From Azospirillum thermophilum (GTDB lineage: Bacteria > Pseudomonadota > Alphaproteobacteria > Azospirillales > Azospirillaceae), in assembly GCF_003130795.1 (NCBI RefSeq), contig NZ_CP029353.1:1131501-1195500 (forward strand): a stretch of DNA of 64,000 nt, in the 5' to 3' direction. This document shows, in pieces, positions 49,522-59,198 of the stretch; position 1 is the first letter of the stretch; every line of letters starts with the position of its first letter. The position numbers were made by a program, and so were the translations under genes. A model generated the notes under the pieces. It did not search any database. It was given only the letters and a program-made list of their open reading frames with translations, and was not told where the DNA came from.

Positions 49522-50508
49522 TCAGGCGATCCGGTTGTAGGACTTGTACCATTCGGCGAAGCGGGGCAGCCCGACCTCGATCGGGGTGCGCGGCTCGAAT
49601 CCGAGGTCGCGGCGGCTCGCCTCGATGTCGGCGGCGGTCTCCGGCACGTCGCCGGCCTGCATCGGCTCCATCACCTTGACCGCCTCGCGGCCCAGCGCCT
49701 TTTCCAGGATGCTGATGAACTGCATCAGGTCCTCGCACCGGTTGTTGCCGAGGTTGTAGACGCGGTGCGGCGCGCCGCTTTCCGGATCGACCGGGGCGGG
49801 GCGGTCGAGCGCCGCCAGCACGCCGTCGGCGATGTCGTCGATGTAGGTGAAGTCGCGCTTCATCCGGCCGCCGTTGAACACGCGGATCGGCCGTCCCGCC
49901 ATGATGGCGTCGGCGAACAGGATGGAGGCCATGTCCGGCCGGCTCCACGGCCCGTAGACGGTGAAGAAGCGCAGGCCCGTCGCCGGGATGCGGTAGAGAT
50001 GGCTGTAGGTGAAGCTCATCATCTCCGCCGCCTTCTTGGTCGCGGCATAGATCGACACCGGATGGTCGACCCGGTCCTCCACCGAGAAGGGCATCTTCCT
50101 GTTGGCGCCGTAGATCGAGGAGGTCGAGGCGTAGACGAAGTGCTTCAGCTTCGTCATCCGCCGTGCCGCCTCCAGCATGGCGACCTGTCCGGTCACGTTG
50201 GCGTCGACGTAGGCGTAGGGGTTCTCCAGCGAGTAGCGCACGCCCGGCTGCGCCGCCAGATGCACCACGCCGGTGACCTCCGCGAAGTCGGGCCACAGCG
50301 CCTCGATGGCGTGGCGGTCGGCGATGTCGGCCTTGAGGAAACGGAAGTTCGGATGCTCCGTCAGGCGGGCGAGCCGCGCCTCCTTCAACGCGACCGAATA
50401 ATAGTCGTTGAGGTTGTCGAGGCCGAGGACCCGCTCCCCCCGCCGCAGCAGGGCGTCCGCCACATGGGAGCCGATGAAGCCGGCTGCGCCGGTGACAAGT
50501 ATCGTCAT
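49522..50508 (-). CDS. UDP-glucuronate 4-epimerase-like SDR
   Basis: A 328-residue protein with GAAGFIGSHVADALLRRG, LDNLNDYYSVALKEARL (typical of UDP-glucuronate epimerases), and catalytic YAATK near residue 156. Further family marks are LRFFTVYGPWSRPDMA and the C-terminal ADIEASRRDLGFEPRTPIEV. It would interconvert UDP-GlcA and UDP-GalA for acidic surface polysaccharide. It is the first gene of the minus-strand polysaccharide unit, six bases before the GT4 gene. Confidence 0.92.
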   Translation of the reverse strand: MTILVTGAAGFIGSHVADALLRRGERVLGLDNLNDYYSVALKEARLARLTEHPNFRFLKADIADRHAIEALWPDFAEVTGVVHLAAQPGVRYSLENPYAYVDANVTGQVAMLEAARRMTKLKHFVYASTSSIYGANRKMPFSVEDRVDHPVSIYAATKKAAEMMSFTYSHLYRIPATGLRFFTVYGPWSRPDMASILFADAIMAGRPIRVFNGGRMKRDFTYIDDIADGVLAALDRPAPVDPESGAPHRVYNLGNNRCEDLMQFISILEKALGREAVKVMEPMQAGDVPETAADIEASRRDLGFEPRTPIEVGLPRFAEWYKSYNRIA

Positions 50509-50702
50509 GTCCTTCGATCCTCGAACCCGATCATTGAGGGTTCCTGCATTTCGAGCCGCTCAACCGGCGTCTTATGCCCCACCGGCCGGCCATACGCCAG
50601 TGGGCTTGTTCCGGGGCGACGGCTTGACAGCCGCTCCGCCATGCCGGTCTACTGCCGCCACGCCGGTTCGTCCGGCATCCCATCGTGACCCCAGTGAGCG
50701 CC

Positions 50703-51041
50703 ATGCCTCCCAAGAAGAACCCGCTGAACCTGAACCCGTTGCAGCTCAAGACCCTGACCCTGCTGCAGGAGATCGCCCGGCTGGAGAACAGCCCGGCCGA
50801 GGGCGAGGACGGCGCTTTCGTCATCACGTCCCTGCCGCACGCGCATGGCAACCATTTCCATCTCGGCCCCTGGGTGGTCAGCGGCAAGGACGCCACCGGC
50901 CTGCAGAACGACGGAGTCTGGGCGGCGCTGATCCGCAAGGGCCTGATCAAGTCGGAGCCCGGCAAGGCCATCGTGACCGCGGCCGGCCTGGGCTACGACA
51001 CGGGCCTGCGCGACAGCATCCTGCACGGCTCCGACCACTAA
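50703..51041 (+). CDS. Conserved small protein of unknown function
   Basis: A 112-residue protein: [20 protein letters not shown] at the N-terminus, then a His-rich stretch [20 protein letters not shown] and a C-terminal part with [14 protein letters not shown]. The HxHxxxxxH run could bind a metal, but no family is recognised. The ATG at 50703 is chosen; a GTG nine bases upstream is possible. It lies 16 bases before asnB and may be co-transcribed with it. Confidence 0.7.
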   Translation: MPPKKNPLNLNPLQLKTLTLLQEIARLENSPAEGEDGAFVITSLPHAHGNHFHLGPWVVSGKDATGLQNDGVWAALIRKGLIKSEPGKAIVTAAGLGYDTGLRDSILHGSDH

Positions 51042-51057
51042 GGCGGAGCGGCCGGCC

Positions 51058-53038
51058 GTGTGCGGCATCTGCGGCTTCCTGGTCGAGCCCGAGGGCAGGG
51101 CGGCGGCGGCCGTGACGGCGGCGGGCGGCCTTGAGGCCGTGGCGCGCCGCATGGCCGACACCATCGCCCATCGCGGCCCCGACGGCGAGGGCGTGTGGAC
51201 GGACGGGGCGGCCGGCGTGGCGCTCGGCCAGCGCCGGCTCGCCATCGTCGACCTCTCGCCGCTCGGCCGCCAGCCCATGGAGTCGGGCGACGGCCGCTGG
51301 GTGATCGTCTACAACGGCGAGATCTACAATTTCCAGGAGCTGCGCGTCGAGCTGGAGGCCGCCGGCCACCGCTTCCGCGGCCATTCCGACACCGAGGTGC
51401 TGCTGGAAGGCTGTGCGGCCTGGGGGTCGAGGCGACGGTGCGCCGGCTGGTCGGGATCTTCGCCTTCGCCCTGTGGGACCGGCGGGAGCGTACGCTGCAT
51501 CTGGTGCGCGACCAGCTCGGCGTGAAGCCGCTCTACTGGTCGCGCACCGGCGGAACGGTCCTGTTCGGTTCGCAGCCGAAATGTTTCCGGCCACACCCGG
51601 CCTTCGCCCCTGCGCTCGACCGCGACGCGGTGGCGGCCTACCTGCGCTTCGGCTATGTGCCGGCGCCCCACAGCATCTTCCAGGGCGTCGCGAAGCTGGA
51701 GCCGGGGACGATCCTGACGCTGCGGCCGGGGCGCGAGCCGGAGGTCTCCCGCTATTGGGACCTCGCCGCCGTCGCGCGCGACGGAGTCGCCGGTCCGCAC
51801 CGCCTGTCCGATGCCGAGGCGACGGACGCGCTGGAAGCCCTGCTGCGCGACGCCGTCGGCCGGCAGATGGTGGCCGACGTGCCGCTCGGCGCCTTCCTGT
51901 CGGGCGGGGTGGACAGCTCCGCCGTCGTGGCGCTGATGCAGGCGCAGAGCGACCGGCCGGTACGCACCTTCACCATCGGCTTCGGCGAGGGCGACTACAA
52001 CGAGGCCGACGCGGCGCGCGCCGTCGCCGCCCATCTCGGCACCGACCATACCGAGCTGATGGTGGAGCCGCGCCACGCGCTGGACGTCATCCCGCGGCTG
52101 CCCGGCTGCTATGACGAACCCTTCGCCGACAGCTCGCAGGTCCCGACCCTGCTGGTGTCGGAGCTGACGCGGCGGTCGGTCACCGTCGCCCTGTCCGGCG
52201 ACGGCGGCGACGAGCTGTTCGCCGGCTACAACCGCTATCTCTGGGGGCGGCGGTCTGGCGCAGGATGGCGCCGCTGCCGCCGGCGCTGCGTCGGACCGCT
52301 GCCGGAATGATCCGCGCCGTCCGCCCGGCCGGCTGGGACGCCCTGTTCGGCCTGCTGCCGGAGGGCCGCCGCCCGCGCCAGCCCGGCGACAAGCTGCACA
52401 AGCTGGCCGGGGTGCTCGCCGCGCCCGACGCCGACTCGCTCTACCGCCGGCTGGTCTCGCAGTGGACGGAGCCCGATGCGCTGGTGCGAGGCGGCCGCGA
52501 GCCGCAAGGCGTGCTGTGGGACGGCAGCGTGGCGAAGTCGCTGCCCGGCTTCGTCGAGCGCATGCAGTATCTCGACAGCGCGACCTATCTGCCCGACGAC
52601 ATCCTCGCCAAGGTGGACCGCGCCAGCATGGGCGTGTCGCTGGAGGCGCGGGTGCCGCTGCTCGACCACCGGGTGGTGGAGTTCGCCTGGCGCGTTCCGC
52701 TGTCGCAGAAGATCCGCGACGGGCAGGGCAAGTGGCTGCTGCGCCAGGTCCTCTACCGCCACGTCCCCAAGGCGCTGATCGAGCGGCCGAAGTCCGGCTT
52801 CGCCGTGCCGATCGACCGCTGGCTGCGCGGCCCGCTGCGCGACTGGGCCGAGGACCTGCTGGACGAGTCCGCGCTGCGCGCCGAGGGTTGTTTCGATCCC
52901 GCACCGATCCGCGCCTGCTGGGCCGAGCATTTGTCCGGAACCCGGAACAACCAGCACAGGCTATGGACCGTCCTGATGTTCCAGGCCTGGTCCCGCCACT
53001 GGTCCCAAGTCCCCGCCAGCACGCCGCTCGCCGCATGA
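51058..53038 (+). CDS. asnB: AsnB-like glutamine-dependent amidotransferase with two frame breaks
   Basis: The GTG at 51058 places Cys2, the glutaminase nucleophile, directly after the start ([12 protein letters not shown]). The class II glutaminase domain, with [16 protein letters not shown], is followed by the synthetase domain ([14 protein letters not shown], the PP-motif; [20 protein letters not shown]). Two breaks occur, at the GGGGG run 51422-51426 and near 52243-52255. One added G at each restores [12 protein letters not shown] and [15 protein letters not shown], giving about 660 residues. In this setting next to polysaccharide genes it may amidate a sugar acid rather than aspartate. 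The stop overlaps the next ATG. Confidence 0.88.
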
Positions 53039-53208
53039 CCGACGACACCGAGAAGCAGGCCCGGAGCAAGCCCGCCGCCTCCGGCGAGAAGATCAAGTCC
53101 GCTGCCGCAGGAGAGAAGGCCGAGCGCCTCGCCGCCCGCCTGCGCGAGAACCTGCGCAAGCGCAAGGAACAGGCGCGGGCGCGCGAGAAGGACGGCGGCC
53201 GGGAGTAG
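53035..53208 (+). CDS. Small basic protein, unknown function
   Basis: A 57-residue Lys/Arg/Glu-rich helical protein ([20 protein letters not shown], then LAARLRENLRKRKEQARARE). Its ATG overlaps the asnB stop (ATGA), so it is translated with it. Similar short charged proteins are common in alphaproteobacteria near cell-envelope genes, but I know no function. The codon use matches the surrounding genes, which supports it being real. Confidence 0.65.
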   Translation: MTDDTEKQARSKPAASGEKIKSAAAGEKAERLAARLRENLRKRKEQARAREKDGGRE

Positions 53209-53227
53209 GGCGGCCCCGGAACGGCCG

Positions 53228-53662
53228 TCAGTCGAGGTCCTTGCGGAACCAGATCTGCTTGTGGCCCGGCGGATAGCCCTCCATCTCCGCCCACACCCGG
53301 TAGCCGCGCTTCAGGTAGAAGCCGGGCGCCTGGAAATCGTAGGTGTAGAGGCGCGACCAGCGGCAGCCGCGGGCACGGGCCTCGGCCTCCGCCGCCTCCA
53401 TCAGCCGCGTGCCGAGGCCGGAGCGCCGCCTGTCCTCGCCGGCCCACAGATGGTCGACATAGAGCCAGTCCCATTGGGTATAGCCGGTGAGCCCGCCGAC
53501 GACGGCGCCGTCGGCGTCGCGGGCGATCACGGCGATGGCCCGGCGGTCGTGCGGGCGGCCGTGCCGTTCCTCGTTGAACAGCGTGAGGCCGCGGATCACC
53601 GCCGCGTCGTCGGCCGGCGCGACGCTGTCGGTGACGGTCAGTGTGATGGGGTCGGTCGTCAT
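53228..53662 (-). CDS. GNAT-family N-acetyltransferase
   Basis: A 144-residue GNAT enzyme. Motif A is the acetyl-CoA loop in VDHLWAGEDRRRSGLGTRLM (R-x-x-G-x-G/A), and motif B is FYLKRGYRVWAEMEGYPPGH near the C-terminus. The ATG at 53662 gives the normal family length; a longer open frame upstream covers the opposite-strand dcd region and is a shadow. It is convergent with the small gene at 53035. The substrate is unknown. Confidence 0.87.
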   Translation of the reverse strand: MTTDPITLTVTDSVAPADDAAVIRGLTLFNEERHGRPHDRRAIAVIARDADGAVVGGLTGYTQWDWLYVDHLWAGEDRRRSGLGTRLMEAAEAEARARGCRWSRLYTYDFQAPGFYLKRGYRVWAEMEGYPPGHKQIWFRKDLD

Positions 53663-53806
53663 GGCGCGGAGCTTAAGGCGGAGCCGCGGGCCTTGTGAAC
53701 ACGCATCGTCCCACGCATGTCTGATTTCCTTGCCTTGAGCCCGCGGGTCTGGTCGGCTACAAACCGTCCTCACGAATCCCTTCACACACCGCAGGAGTAC
53801 CCGCCG

Positions 53807-54361
53807 ATGGGCATCATGCCGGACACCTGGATCCGCGAGATGGCCAAGACCCAGGGCATGATCGAGCCTTTCGTCGAGACACAGAAGCGGGAGGGCGTGA
53901 TCTCCTACGGTGTGTCGTCCTACGGGTACGACGCCCGCGTCGCGGACGAGTTCAAGATCTTCACCAACGTCGACAACGCCATCGTCGATCCCAAGCGCTT
54001 CGACGATTCCAGCTTCGTCGACCGCAAGACCGACGTCTGCATCATCCCGCCCAACAGCTTCGCGCTGGCCCGCACGGTGGAGTATTTCCGCATCCCGCGC
54101 GACGTGCTGGTGATCTGCCTCGGCAAGAGCACCTATGCCCGCTGCGGCCTGATCGTGAACGTCACGCCGCTGGAGCCGGAGTGGGAGGGACACGTCACGC
54201 TGGAGATCTCCAACACCACGCCGCTGCCCGCCAAGGTCTATGCGAACGAGGGGCTGTGCCAGTTCCTCTTCCTCAAGGGCGACAGCGTCTGCGAGGTGTC
54301 CTACGCCGACAAGTCCGGCAAATACATGGGCCAGCGCGGCGTGACCCTGCCGCGCCTCTGA
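53807..54361 (+). CDS. dcd: dCTP deaminase
   Basis: A 184-residue enzyme that deaminates dCTP to dUTP for thymidylate synthesis. The family motif [20 protein letters not shown] with the catalytic Glu in HVTLEISN is present, and [11 protein letters not shown] is in the N-terminal half. GCAGGAG lies upstream of the ATG at 53807, and the longer open frame is not needed. It is followed 44 bases later by murA; the dcd-murA order is common in alphaproteobacteria. Confidence 0.95.
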   Translation: MGIMPDTWIREMAKTQGMIEPFVETQKREGVISYGVSSYGYDARVADEFKIFTNVDNAIVDPKRFDDSSFVDRKTDVCIIPPNSFALARTVEYFRIPRDVLVICLGKSTYARCGLIVNVTPLEPEWEGHVTLEISNTTPLPAKVYANEGLCQFLFLKGDSVCEVSYADKSGKYMGQRGVTLPRL

Positions 54362-54405
54362 CGGGCCGCCCTCCCCCTCATCACCCAGGCTGAAGACATC
54401 CCCTC

Positions 54406-55698
54406 ATGGACAAGATCCGCATCCGCGGCGGCAAGCCGCTGAACGGTTCCATCACGGTCGGCGGCGCGAAGAACGCTGCCCTGCCGCTGATGACCGCGGC
54501 GCTGCTGACGGACGAGACGCTGACGCTGACCAACCTGCCGATCCTGGCGGACATCAACACGCTCTGCAATCTGCTGCTGCAGCACGGCGTGGCGATCCAC
54601 CTCGCCGGGGCGGAGAAGGACTGCGCCGGGCGCGAGATCGCCTTCACCGCGCGCGACGTGACCAACACCACGGCGCCCTACGACCTGGTGCGCAAGATGC
54701 GCGCCAGCGTCCTGGTGCTGGGGCCGCTGGTCGCGCGCTGCGGCGAGGCGAAGGTCTCGCTGCCGGGCGGCTGCGCCATCGGCGCCCGTCCGGTGGACCT
54801 GCACATCCGCGGGCTGGAGGCGATGGGCGCCGACATCCGGATCGAGGGCGGCTATGTCGTGGCGAAGGCCCCGCCGGGCGGCCTGCGCGGGGCGGAGTTC
54901 GTCTTCCCCAAGGTGTCGGTCGGCGCCACCGAGAACCTGTTGATGGCGGCGACGCTGGCCAAGGGCACCACGGTGCTGGTCAACGCGGCGCGCGAGCCCG
55001 AGGTGACCGACCTCGCCGAGTGCCTCGTCAAGATGGGCGCCAGGATCGGCGGCATCGGCACCGACCGGCTGACGATCGAGGGGGTGGACCGCCTGCACGG
55101 CGCCCGCCACTCCATCGTGCCGGACCGGATCGAGACCGGCACCTATGCCATGGCGGCGGCGATCACCGGCGGGCAGCTCGACATCCTCAACACGCGGCTC
55201 GACCTGATCAAGGCGGCGGTGAAGTCGCTGGCCCCGGCCGGCGTCTCCTTCACGGAGATCGACAACGGCATCCGCGTGTCGCGGACCAACGGCCGGCTGC
55301 AGGGCATCGACGTGATGACCGAGCCCTTCCCCGGCTTCCCCACCGACCTGCAGGCCCAGATGATGGCGGTGATGTGCACCGCCAGCGGCGCGGCGATGAT
55401 CACCGAGACGATCTTCGAGAACCGCTTCATGCATGCGCCGGAGCTGATGCGCATGGGCGCCCGCATCACGGTCCACGGCTCGTCGGCACTGGTGCGCGGC
55501 GTGGAGCGTTTGACCGGCGCGCCCGTTATGGCTACGGACCTGCGCGCGTCGGTGTCGCTGGTGCTGGCCGGGCTCGCGGCGGAGGGGGAGACGGTGGTCA
55601 ACCGCGTCTACCACCTCGACCGCGGCTACGAGCGGCTGGAGGACAAGCTGTCCGCCTGCGGCGCCGACATCGAGCGCATCCGCAGCGAGGAGGAGTGA
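54406..55698 (+). CDS. murA: UDP-N-acetylglucosamine 1-carboxyvinyltransferase MurA
   Basis: A 430-residue enzyme that commits UDP-GlcNAc to peptidoglycan synthesis. The Lys22-Asn23 pair is in [11 protein letters not shown], and the phosphoenolpyruvate-reactive Cys (fosfomycin target) is C123 in [14 protein letters not shown]. The second-half motifs [20 protein letters not shown] and [15 protein letters not shown] are complete. Length is normal. It lies between dcd and a DUF2948 gene, an arrangement seen in many alphaproteobacteria. Confidence 0.97.
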   Translation: MDKIRIRGGKPLNGSITVGGAKNAALPLMTAALLTDETLTLTNLPILADINTLCNLLLQHGVAIHLAGAEKDCAGREIAFTARDVTNTTAPYDLVRKMRASVLVLGPLVARCGEAKVSLPGGCAIGARPVDLHIRGLEAMGADIRIEGGYVVAKAPPGGLRGAEFVFPKVSVGATENLLMAATLAKGTTVLVNAAREPEVTDLAECLVKMGARIGGIGTDRLTIEGVDRLHGARHSIVPDRIETGTYAMAAAITGGQLDILNTRLDLIKAAVKSLAPAGVSFTEIDNGIRVSRTNGRLQGIDVMTEPFPGFPTDLQAQMMAVMCTASGAAMITETIFENRFMHAPELMRMGARITVHGSSALVRGVERLTGAPVMATDLRASVSLVLAGLAAEGETVVNRVYHLDRGYERLEDKLSACGADIERIRSEEE

Positions 55699-55718
55699 CG
55701 CCCCGCTCCGGCGGGGCG
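55699..55718. terminator. GC-rich hairpin after murA
   Basis: CGCCCCGC and GCGGGGCG pair around TCCG directly at the murA stop. No T tract follows, so it may be an attenuator or RNA-stabilising hairpin rather than a full terminator. Confidence 0.4.
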
Positions 55719-55743
55719 GACCGTCACGCCTGAAGGAGACACC

Positions 55744-56199
55744 ATGACCGCCATGCCGATCCGTCTGCGTGCCGAGGACGAGGAAGACCTGAAGATCGTC
55801 TCCGCCTGCCTGCAGGACGCCATCGTGCCCATCGGCGACATGGGGTTCCTGCCGGACGAGCAGCGCTTCGTCCTGGTGGTCAACCGCTTCAAATGGGAGA
55901 CGGCGGACCAGCCGCGCCCCGGCCCGGCGGCGGATGACGACCACCTGGCCCCCTACGAGCGGACCCATTGCGGCGTCCGGGTCGAGGGGGTGTCCGAGGT
56001 GAAGGTCCGCGGCTTCGACCTGAAGGACCGCGGGCAGATCCTGGAGATCCTGTCGATGGAGGCGGTGGAGGGCGGCGTCGTCCTTCATTTCGCCGGCGGT
56101 GCCTGCATCCGGCTGTCCGGCCGGTCCTGGCGCTGCTTCGTCGAGGATATCGGGGAGCCCTGGCCGACCGCCTGCCGGCCGAATCACCCCGTGGAGTAG
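55744..56199 (+). CDS. DUF2948 family protein
   Basis: A 151-residue protein: LRAEDEEDLKIVSACLQDAI, then GFLPDEQRFVLVVNRFKWE, is the DUF2948 signature. It is found next to murA and hisD in many alphaproteobacteria and has no known activity. AAGGAGACACC precedes the ATG at 55744. It is 45 bases after murA and probably belongs to the same transcript. Confidence 0.9.
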   Translation: MTAMPIRLRAEDEEDLKIVSACLQDAIVPIGDMGFLPDEQRFVLVVNRFKWETADQPRPGPAADDDHLAPYERTHCGVRVEGVSEVKVRGFDLKDRGQILEILSMEAVEGGVVLHFAGGACIRLSGRSWRCFVEDIGEPWPTACRPNHPVE

Positions 56200-56231
56200 G
56201 CTCCGCGTCCCGCCGCCGCCGCGGTGGCGGC

Positions 56232-56636
56232 TTACTCCGGCCGTTCGGCGACCTGACGGTCGGCGTGCCGGGCCCGGGCGGGAGCCTGATGCCCGGCCAC
56301 CTGCCGGTCCTTGCGGATGTGGCGGATGACGTCCGCCGCCGTCCTGGGATAGACCAGCACGTCCTCCTCCTCGCCGGGCGACAGCTCGGACTTGCGGACG
56401 GTGAAGAAGGCGTGGCCGACGTCGAGCATGCCGCTCGCCTCGACCAGGAGGGTGGTTTCGCCCTGCGGCGACTCGTTGACCGCCGCGATCTGCCCCAGTT
56501 CCTCTCCCAGGGCGCCCTCGACCTCCAGGCCGACGATCTCGTCGGCGGAGAGGGAGGTATCGGCCCGGACGGTGCCCGGCAGGACCGGCAGTACGGCCGC
56601 GACGGCAAGCGCGATGAGGTGAGTCCTGAACCGCAT
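56232..56636 (-). CDS. Secreted PRC-barrel-like protein
   Basis: A 134-residue protein with a signal peptide (LIALAVAAVLPVLPGTVRA), then a PRC-barrel-like domain (ADEIVGLEVEGALGEELGQI, ending DVLVYPRTAADVIRHI). The C-terminal 30 residues are charged and probably disordered. PRC-barrel proteins bind other proteins or RNA; extracytoplasmic ones are often stress-related. The ATG at 56636 gives the signal peptide; a longer open frame is a shadow of the opposite strand. It converges with DUF2948. Confidence 0.78.
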   Translation of the reverse strand: MRFRTHLIALAVAAVLPVLPGTVRADTSLSADEIVGLEVEGALGEELGQIAAVNESPQGETTLLVEASGMLDVGHAFFTVRKSELSPGEEEDVLVYPRTAADVIRHIRKDRQVAGHQAPARARHADRQVAERPE

Positions 56637-56810
56637 GAGTCGGTGCTCCCCTATCTGTGATCCGGCTCCGAGCGGAGCCTGGAGTGTGTTCCCCATGCCA
56701 CAATCAACGCGATTATGCGCCGTGTGTTCCGCGGCGGTGTTGGGCAAAAGGATGGGAACGATCGGGGCCGTATCCGGTTGGCGCGCAGGAGGCCAACAAA
56801 GGAGGATTCC

Positions 56811-57383
56811 ATGGCACAGAAACTTGACGGCAAGACCATCGCCGTGCTGGCGACCGACGGGTTCGAGCAGGTCGAGCTGACCGAGCCGGTGAAGGCCCTG
56901 CGCGACGCCGGGGCCGCCGTCCATGTGGTGGCGCCGAAGCCCGACCAGATCCAGGGCTGGAACCATCACGACAAGGCGGATTCGGTGCCGGTCGACGTCA
57001 CGCTCGATCAGGCGGATGCCGGCCGCTATGACGGGCTGGTGCTGCCGGGCGGCGTGATCAATCCCGACGCGCTGCGGCTGGAGCCGGAGGCCATCGCCTT
57101 CGTACGGAGCTTCGTCGAGGCGGGCAAGCCGATCGCCGCCATTTGTCACGGCCCCTGGACGCTGATCGACGCCGGCGGCGTGCGCGGCCGGCGCATGACC
57201 TCCTGGCCGTCGCTGAAGACGGATCTCGTCAATGCCGGCGCCGCCTGGGTGGACGAGCCGGTGGTGACCGACCGCGGGCTCGTGACCTCGCGCAAGCCGC
57301 AGGATCTCGAGGCCTTCTGCCCGAAGATGATCGAGGAGTTCGCCGAGGGCCGCCACGCCGGCCACCGCCACGCGGCGGAATAG
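56811..57383 (+). CDS. PfpI/DJ-1 family protein (YhbO-like)
   Basis: A 190-residue class I glutamine amidotransferase-like protein. It has GKTIAVLATDGFEQVELTEP at the N-terminus (with the Glu of the triad region) and the nucleophile elbow AAICHGPWTLIDAG. This fits the YhbO/PfpI family of stress-protection proteins linked to glyoxalase or deglycase activity. GGAGGA precedes the ATG at 56811. It appears to be monocistronic. Confidence 0.92.
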   Translation: MAQKLDGKTIAVLATDGFEQVELTEPVKALRDAGAAVHVVAPKPDQIQGWNHHDKADSVPVDVTLDQADAGRYDGLVLPGGVINPDALRLEPEAIAFVRSFVEAGKPIAAICHGPWTLIDAGGVRGRRMTSWPSLKTDLVNAGAAWVDEPVVTDRGLVTSRKPQDLEAFCPKMIEEFAEGRHAGHRHAAE

Positions 57384-57455
57384 GGGCGGCGGCGGAACGG
57401 CAGGGGCGGGGGCTTCCCTCTCCCCGCCCTTCGCGGTGGCGGGAGAGGGCGGGGC

Positions 57456-58127
57456 TCAGGCGTTGGCCAGGGGGGACAGGCCGTTCTGGATGGCCCAGAC
57501 GGCGGCCTGGGTCCGGTTCTGGGCGTTGATCTTCCGCATCACGTTCTTGAAATGCATCTTCACGGTCGATTCCGTGATGTGCAGGTTGCGGGCGATCGCC
57601 TTGTTCGACTGGCCGGCCAGCAGGCAGCGCAGGATCTGCACCTCGCGCTTCGACAGCTCGTTGGCCGGCACCGCGGTGGCGACCGGGGCGCGGGCGGGCA
57701 CGGGCCGTTCGTTGACCGCGGCGATCAGCAGGCTCGCCACATGGGTCGGATAGACCACCTCGCCCAGCATGACGAGCTGCAGCGCGCGCAGCAGGCTCTC
57801 GCTCGACATGCTCTTGTTCAGATAGGCGTCGGCGCCGGCCTTCAGGGACAGCGACAGGCTGTGGTCGCCGATGCTGTCGGCCAGCACGACGATCCGCGCC
57901 CCGGTCACGCCGCGCAGGCGGCGCACGCCGGCGATGTCCTCCGCCTGGCCGTCCTGCAGCGCCAGCACGATCAGGTCGGGCTCGGCCCCGGTTTCGATGG
58001 CCGCCATCGCGTCGTCCGCGCTCGTCGCATGAGCCAGCACGCGGAACGGCCCGCTGCCGATCAGGGTGCTGAGCGCGGCCGAGAACAGGCGGTCATGATC
58101 GACCAGCATGACGCTCCAGGTCTTCAT
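57456..58127 (-). CDS. LuxR-family response regulator with a degenerate receiver domain
   Basis: A 223-residue NarL/FixJ-type regulator. The C-terminal LuxR HTH is intact (LSKREVQILRCLLAGQSNKA, IARNLHITESTVKMHFKNVM). In the receiver, the phospho-acceptor Asp normally in DLVVLD is Ala (DLIVLALQDG, A56), while the acidic pocket (VDHD) and the conserved Lys (LNKS) remain. It therefore probably works without phosphorylation. It is divergent from a second LuxR-type regulator 366 bases away that keeps its Asp. Confidence 0.9.
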   Translation of the reverse strand: MKTWSVMLVDHDRLFSAALSTLIGSGPFRVLAHATSADDAMAAIETGAEPDLIVLALQDGQAEDIAGVRRLRGVTGARIVVLADSIGDHSLSLSLKAGADAYLNKSMSSESLLRALQLVMLGEVVYPTHVASLLIAAVNERPVPARAPVATAVPANELSKREVQILRCLLAGQSNKAIARNLHITESTVKMHFKNVMRKINAQNRTQAAVWAIQNGLSPLANA

Positions 58128-58493
58128 CCAGATCCCCTCCGTAATCCCACATCGAAGCGGTCGCCCACGCCGGCGACGGCCTGCCCGGCCCCCGGTTCCC
58201 CAGTTAGGAAAAATGCCGTCAGTATTGTTTGGAAAAAGCAGGCTTTACGCTTCCTGACTCGATGATTTATACGGGGGTGAATCGAGAGGTGCAAGGTATC
58301 AGGTCTGAATCCGTGTCATGATTGAAGGACCTGGTGAACAATTGCAGAAGCCGGCTAGCCATATCTAAAGGGGTATGTCTCTATTGGATGGGACGATCCT
58401 GGGTATGATGCACAGCTCAAGCTGTAGCTAGTCTTGAACTGTCGGGGCTGTAAAGCCTCATCGGTGGCCGGCTACATGGCGAGGTGGGAGCAA
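58128..58493. other. 366-base AT-richer region between divergent response regulators
   Basis: The region between the two regulator genes is much richer in A and T than the window average, particularly 58240-58440. It holds a perfect inverted repeat at 58412-58425 and should contain both promoters. No gene is supported. Confidence 0.5.
58412..58425. promoter_or_regulatory. Perfect inverted repeat upstream of the second response regulator
   Basis: ACAGCT-CA-AGCTGT has two perfect 6-base arms around a two-base centre, about 70 bases upstream of the regulator ATG at 58494. NarL/FixJ-type proteins bind similar short dyads. The cognate protein is not known. Confidence 0.4.
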
Positions 58494-59198
58494 ATGGACC
58501 TTCAGTTGCAAACACGTGCGCAAGGACGCGTCGCCGCGACCTCGGCACAGAAATTCCTCGTGGTGGACGATCACCCGATCGTCCGCCATGGCTTTGCCCT
58601 ATCGGTCGGCGAAATCCACCCCAGCGCCGAGGTTCTGGAGGCGGGCTCGCTCGCCGAGGCGATGGCCGTCGTCCGGCGCACCCAGGGCCTGACGCTCGTC
58701 CTCTTCGACCTCGGCCTGACCAAGACGGGGCCGGAGGGGCATGACGGGATCGCCCGCATGGTGGAGGCGCTGGGCAACACGCCGCTGCTGGTGATCTCCG
58801 GGTCCGACGACGTCGCCGACATCGTGGAAAGCGTCCGGCTGGGGGCCAGGGGCTATATCCTGAAGACCAGCTCGACCGCGGTGCTGGAGCACTCGATCTC
58901 GCTGGCGCTGACGGGGGAAACCTTCCTGCCGCTGCCGAGGGCGGTGCTCAGCGGCGCCATCGCGGCGGAGCCCGCCCGTCCGCCGTCCGGCATGCTCGAC
59001 CGGCTGACCGACCGCCAGCGCGACGTCTTCCAGCTCCTGCTCTCCGGCTATTCCAACAAGGAGATCGCGCGGGACCTGGGCGTGCTGGAGGGCACCGTGA
59101 AGGTCCATGTGCGCGCCATCATGCAGAAGCTGGGCGTGCGCAACCGCACCCAGGTCGCCGTCGTCGCCGCCCGCAGCGGATGCTTCACGCCGGAGTGA
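58494..59198 (+). CDS. LuxR-family response regulator with a complete receiver domain
   Basis: A 234-residue protein. The receiver has VVDDHPIVRHGF (acidic pair), the phospho-acceptor in LTLVLFDLGLTKTG (D72) and ILKTSS (Lys). The LuxR HTH is LTDRQRDVFQLLLSGYSNKE then IARDLGVLEGTVKVHVRAIM. The ATG at 58494 has GGGAG five bases upstream and is preferred over earlier in-frame ATGs at 58434 and 58476. It pairs with the divergent, degenerate regulator. A terminator follows at 59307. The sensor kinase is not in the window. Confidence 0.9.
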   Translation: MDLQLQTRAQGRVAATSAQKFLVVDDHPIVRHGFALSVGEIHPSAEVLEAGSLAEAMAVVRRTQGLTLVLFDLGLTKTGPEGHDGIARMVEALGNTPLLVISGSDDVADIVESVRLGARGYILKTSSTAVLEHSISLALTGETFLPLPRAVLSGAIAAEPARPPSGMLDRLTDRQRDVFQLLLSGYSNKEIARDLGVLEGTVKVHVRAIMQKLGVRNRTQVAVVAARSGCFTPE

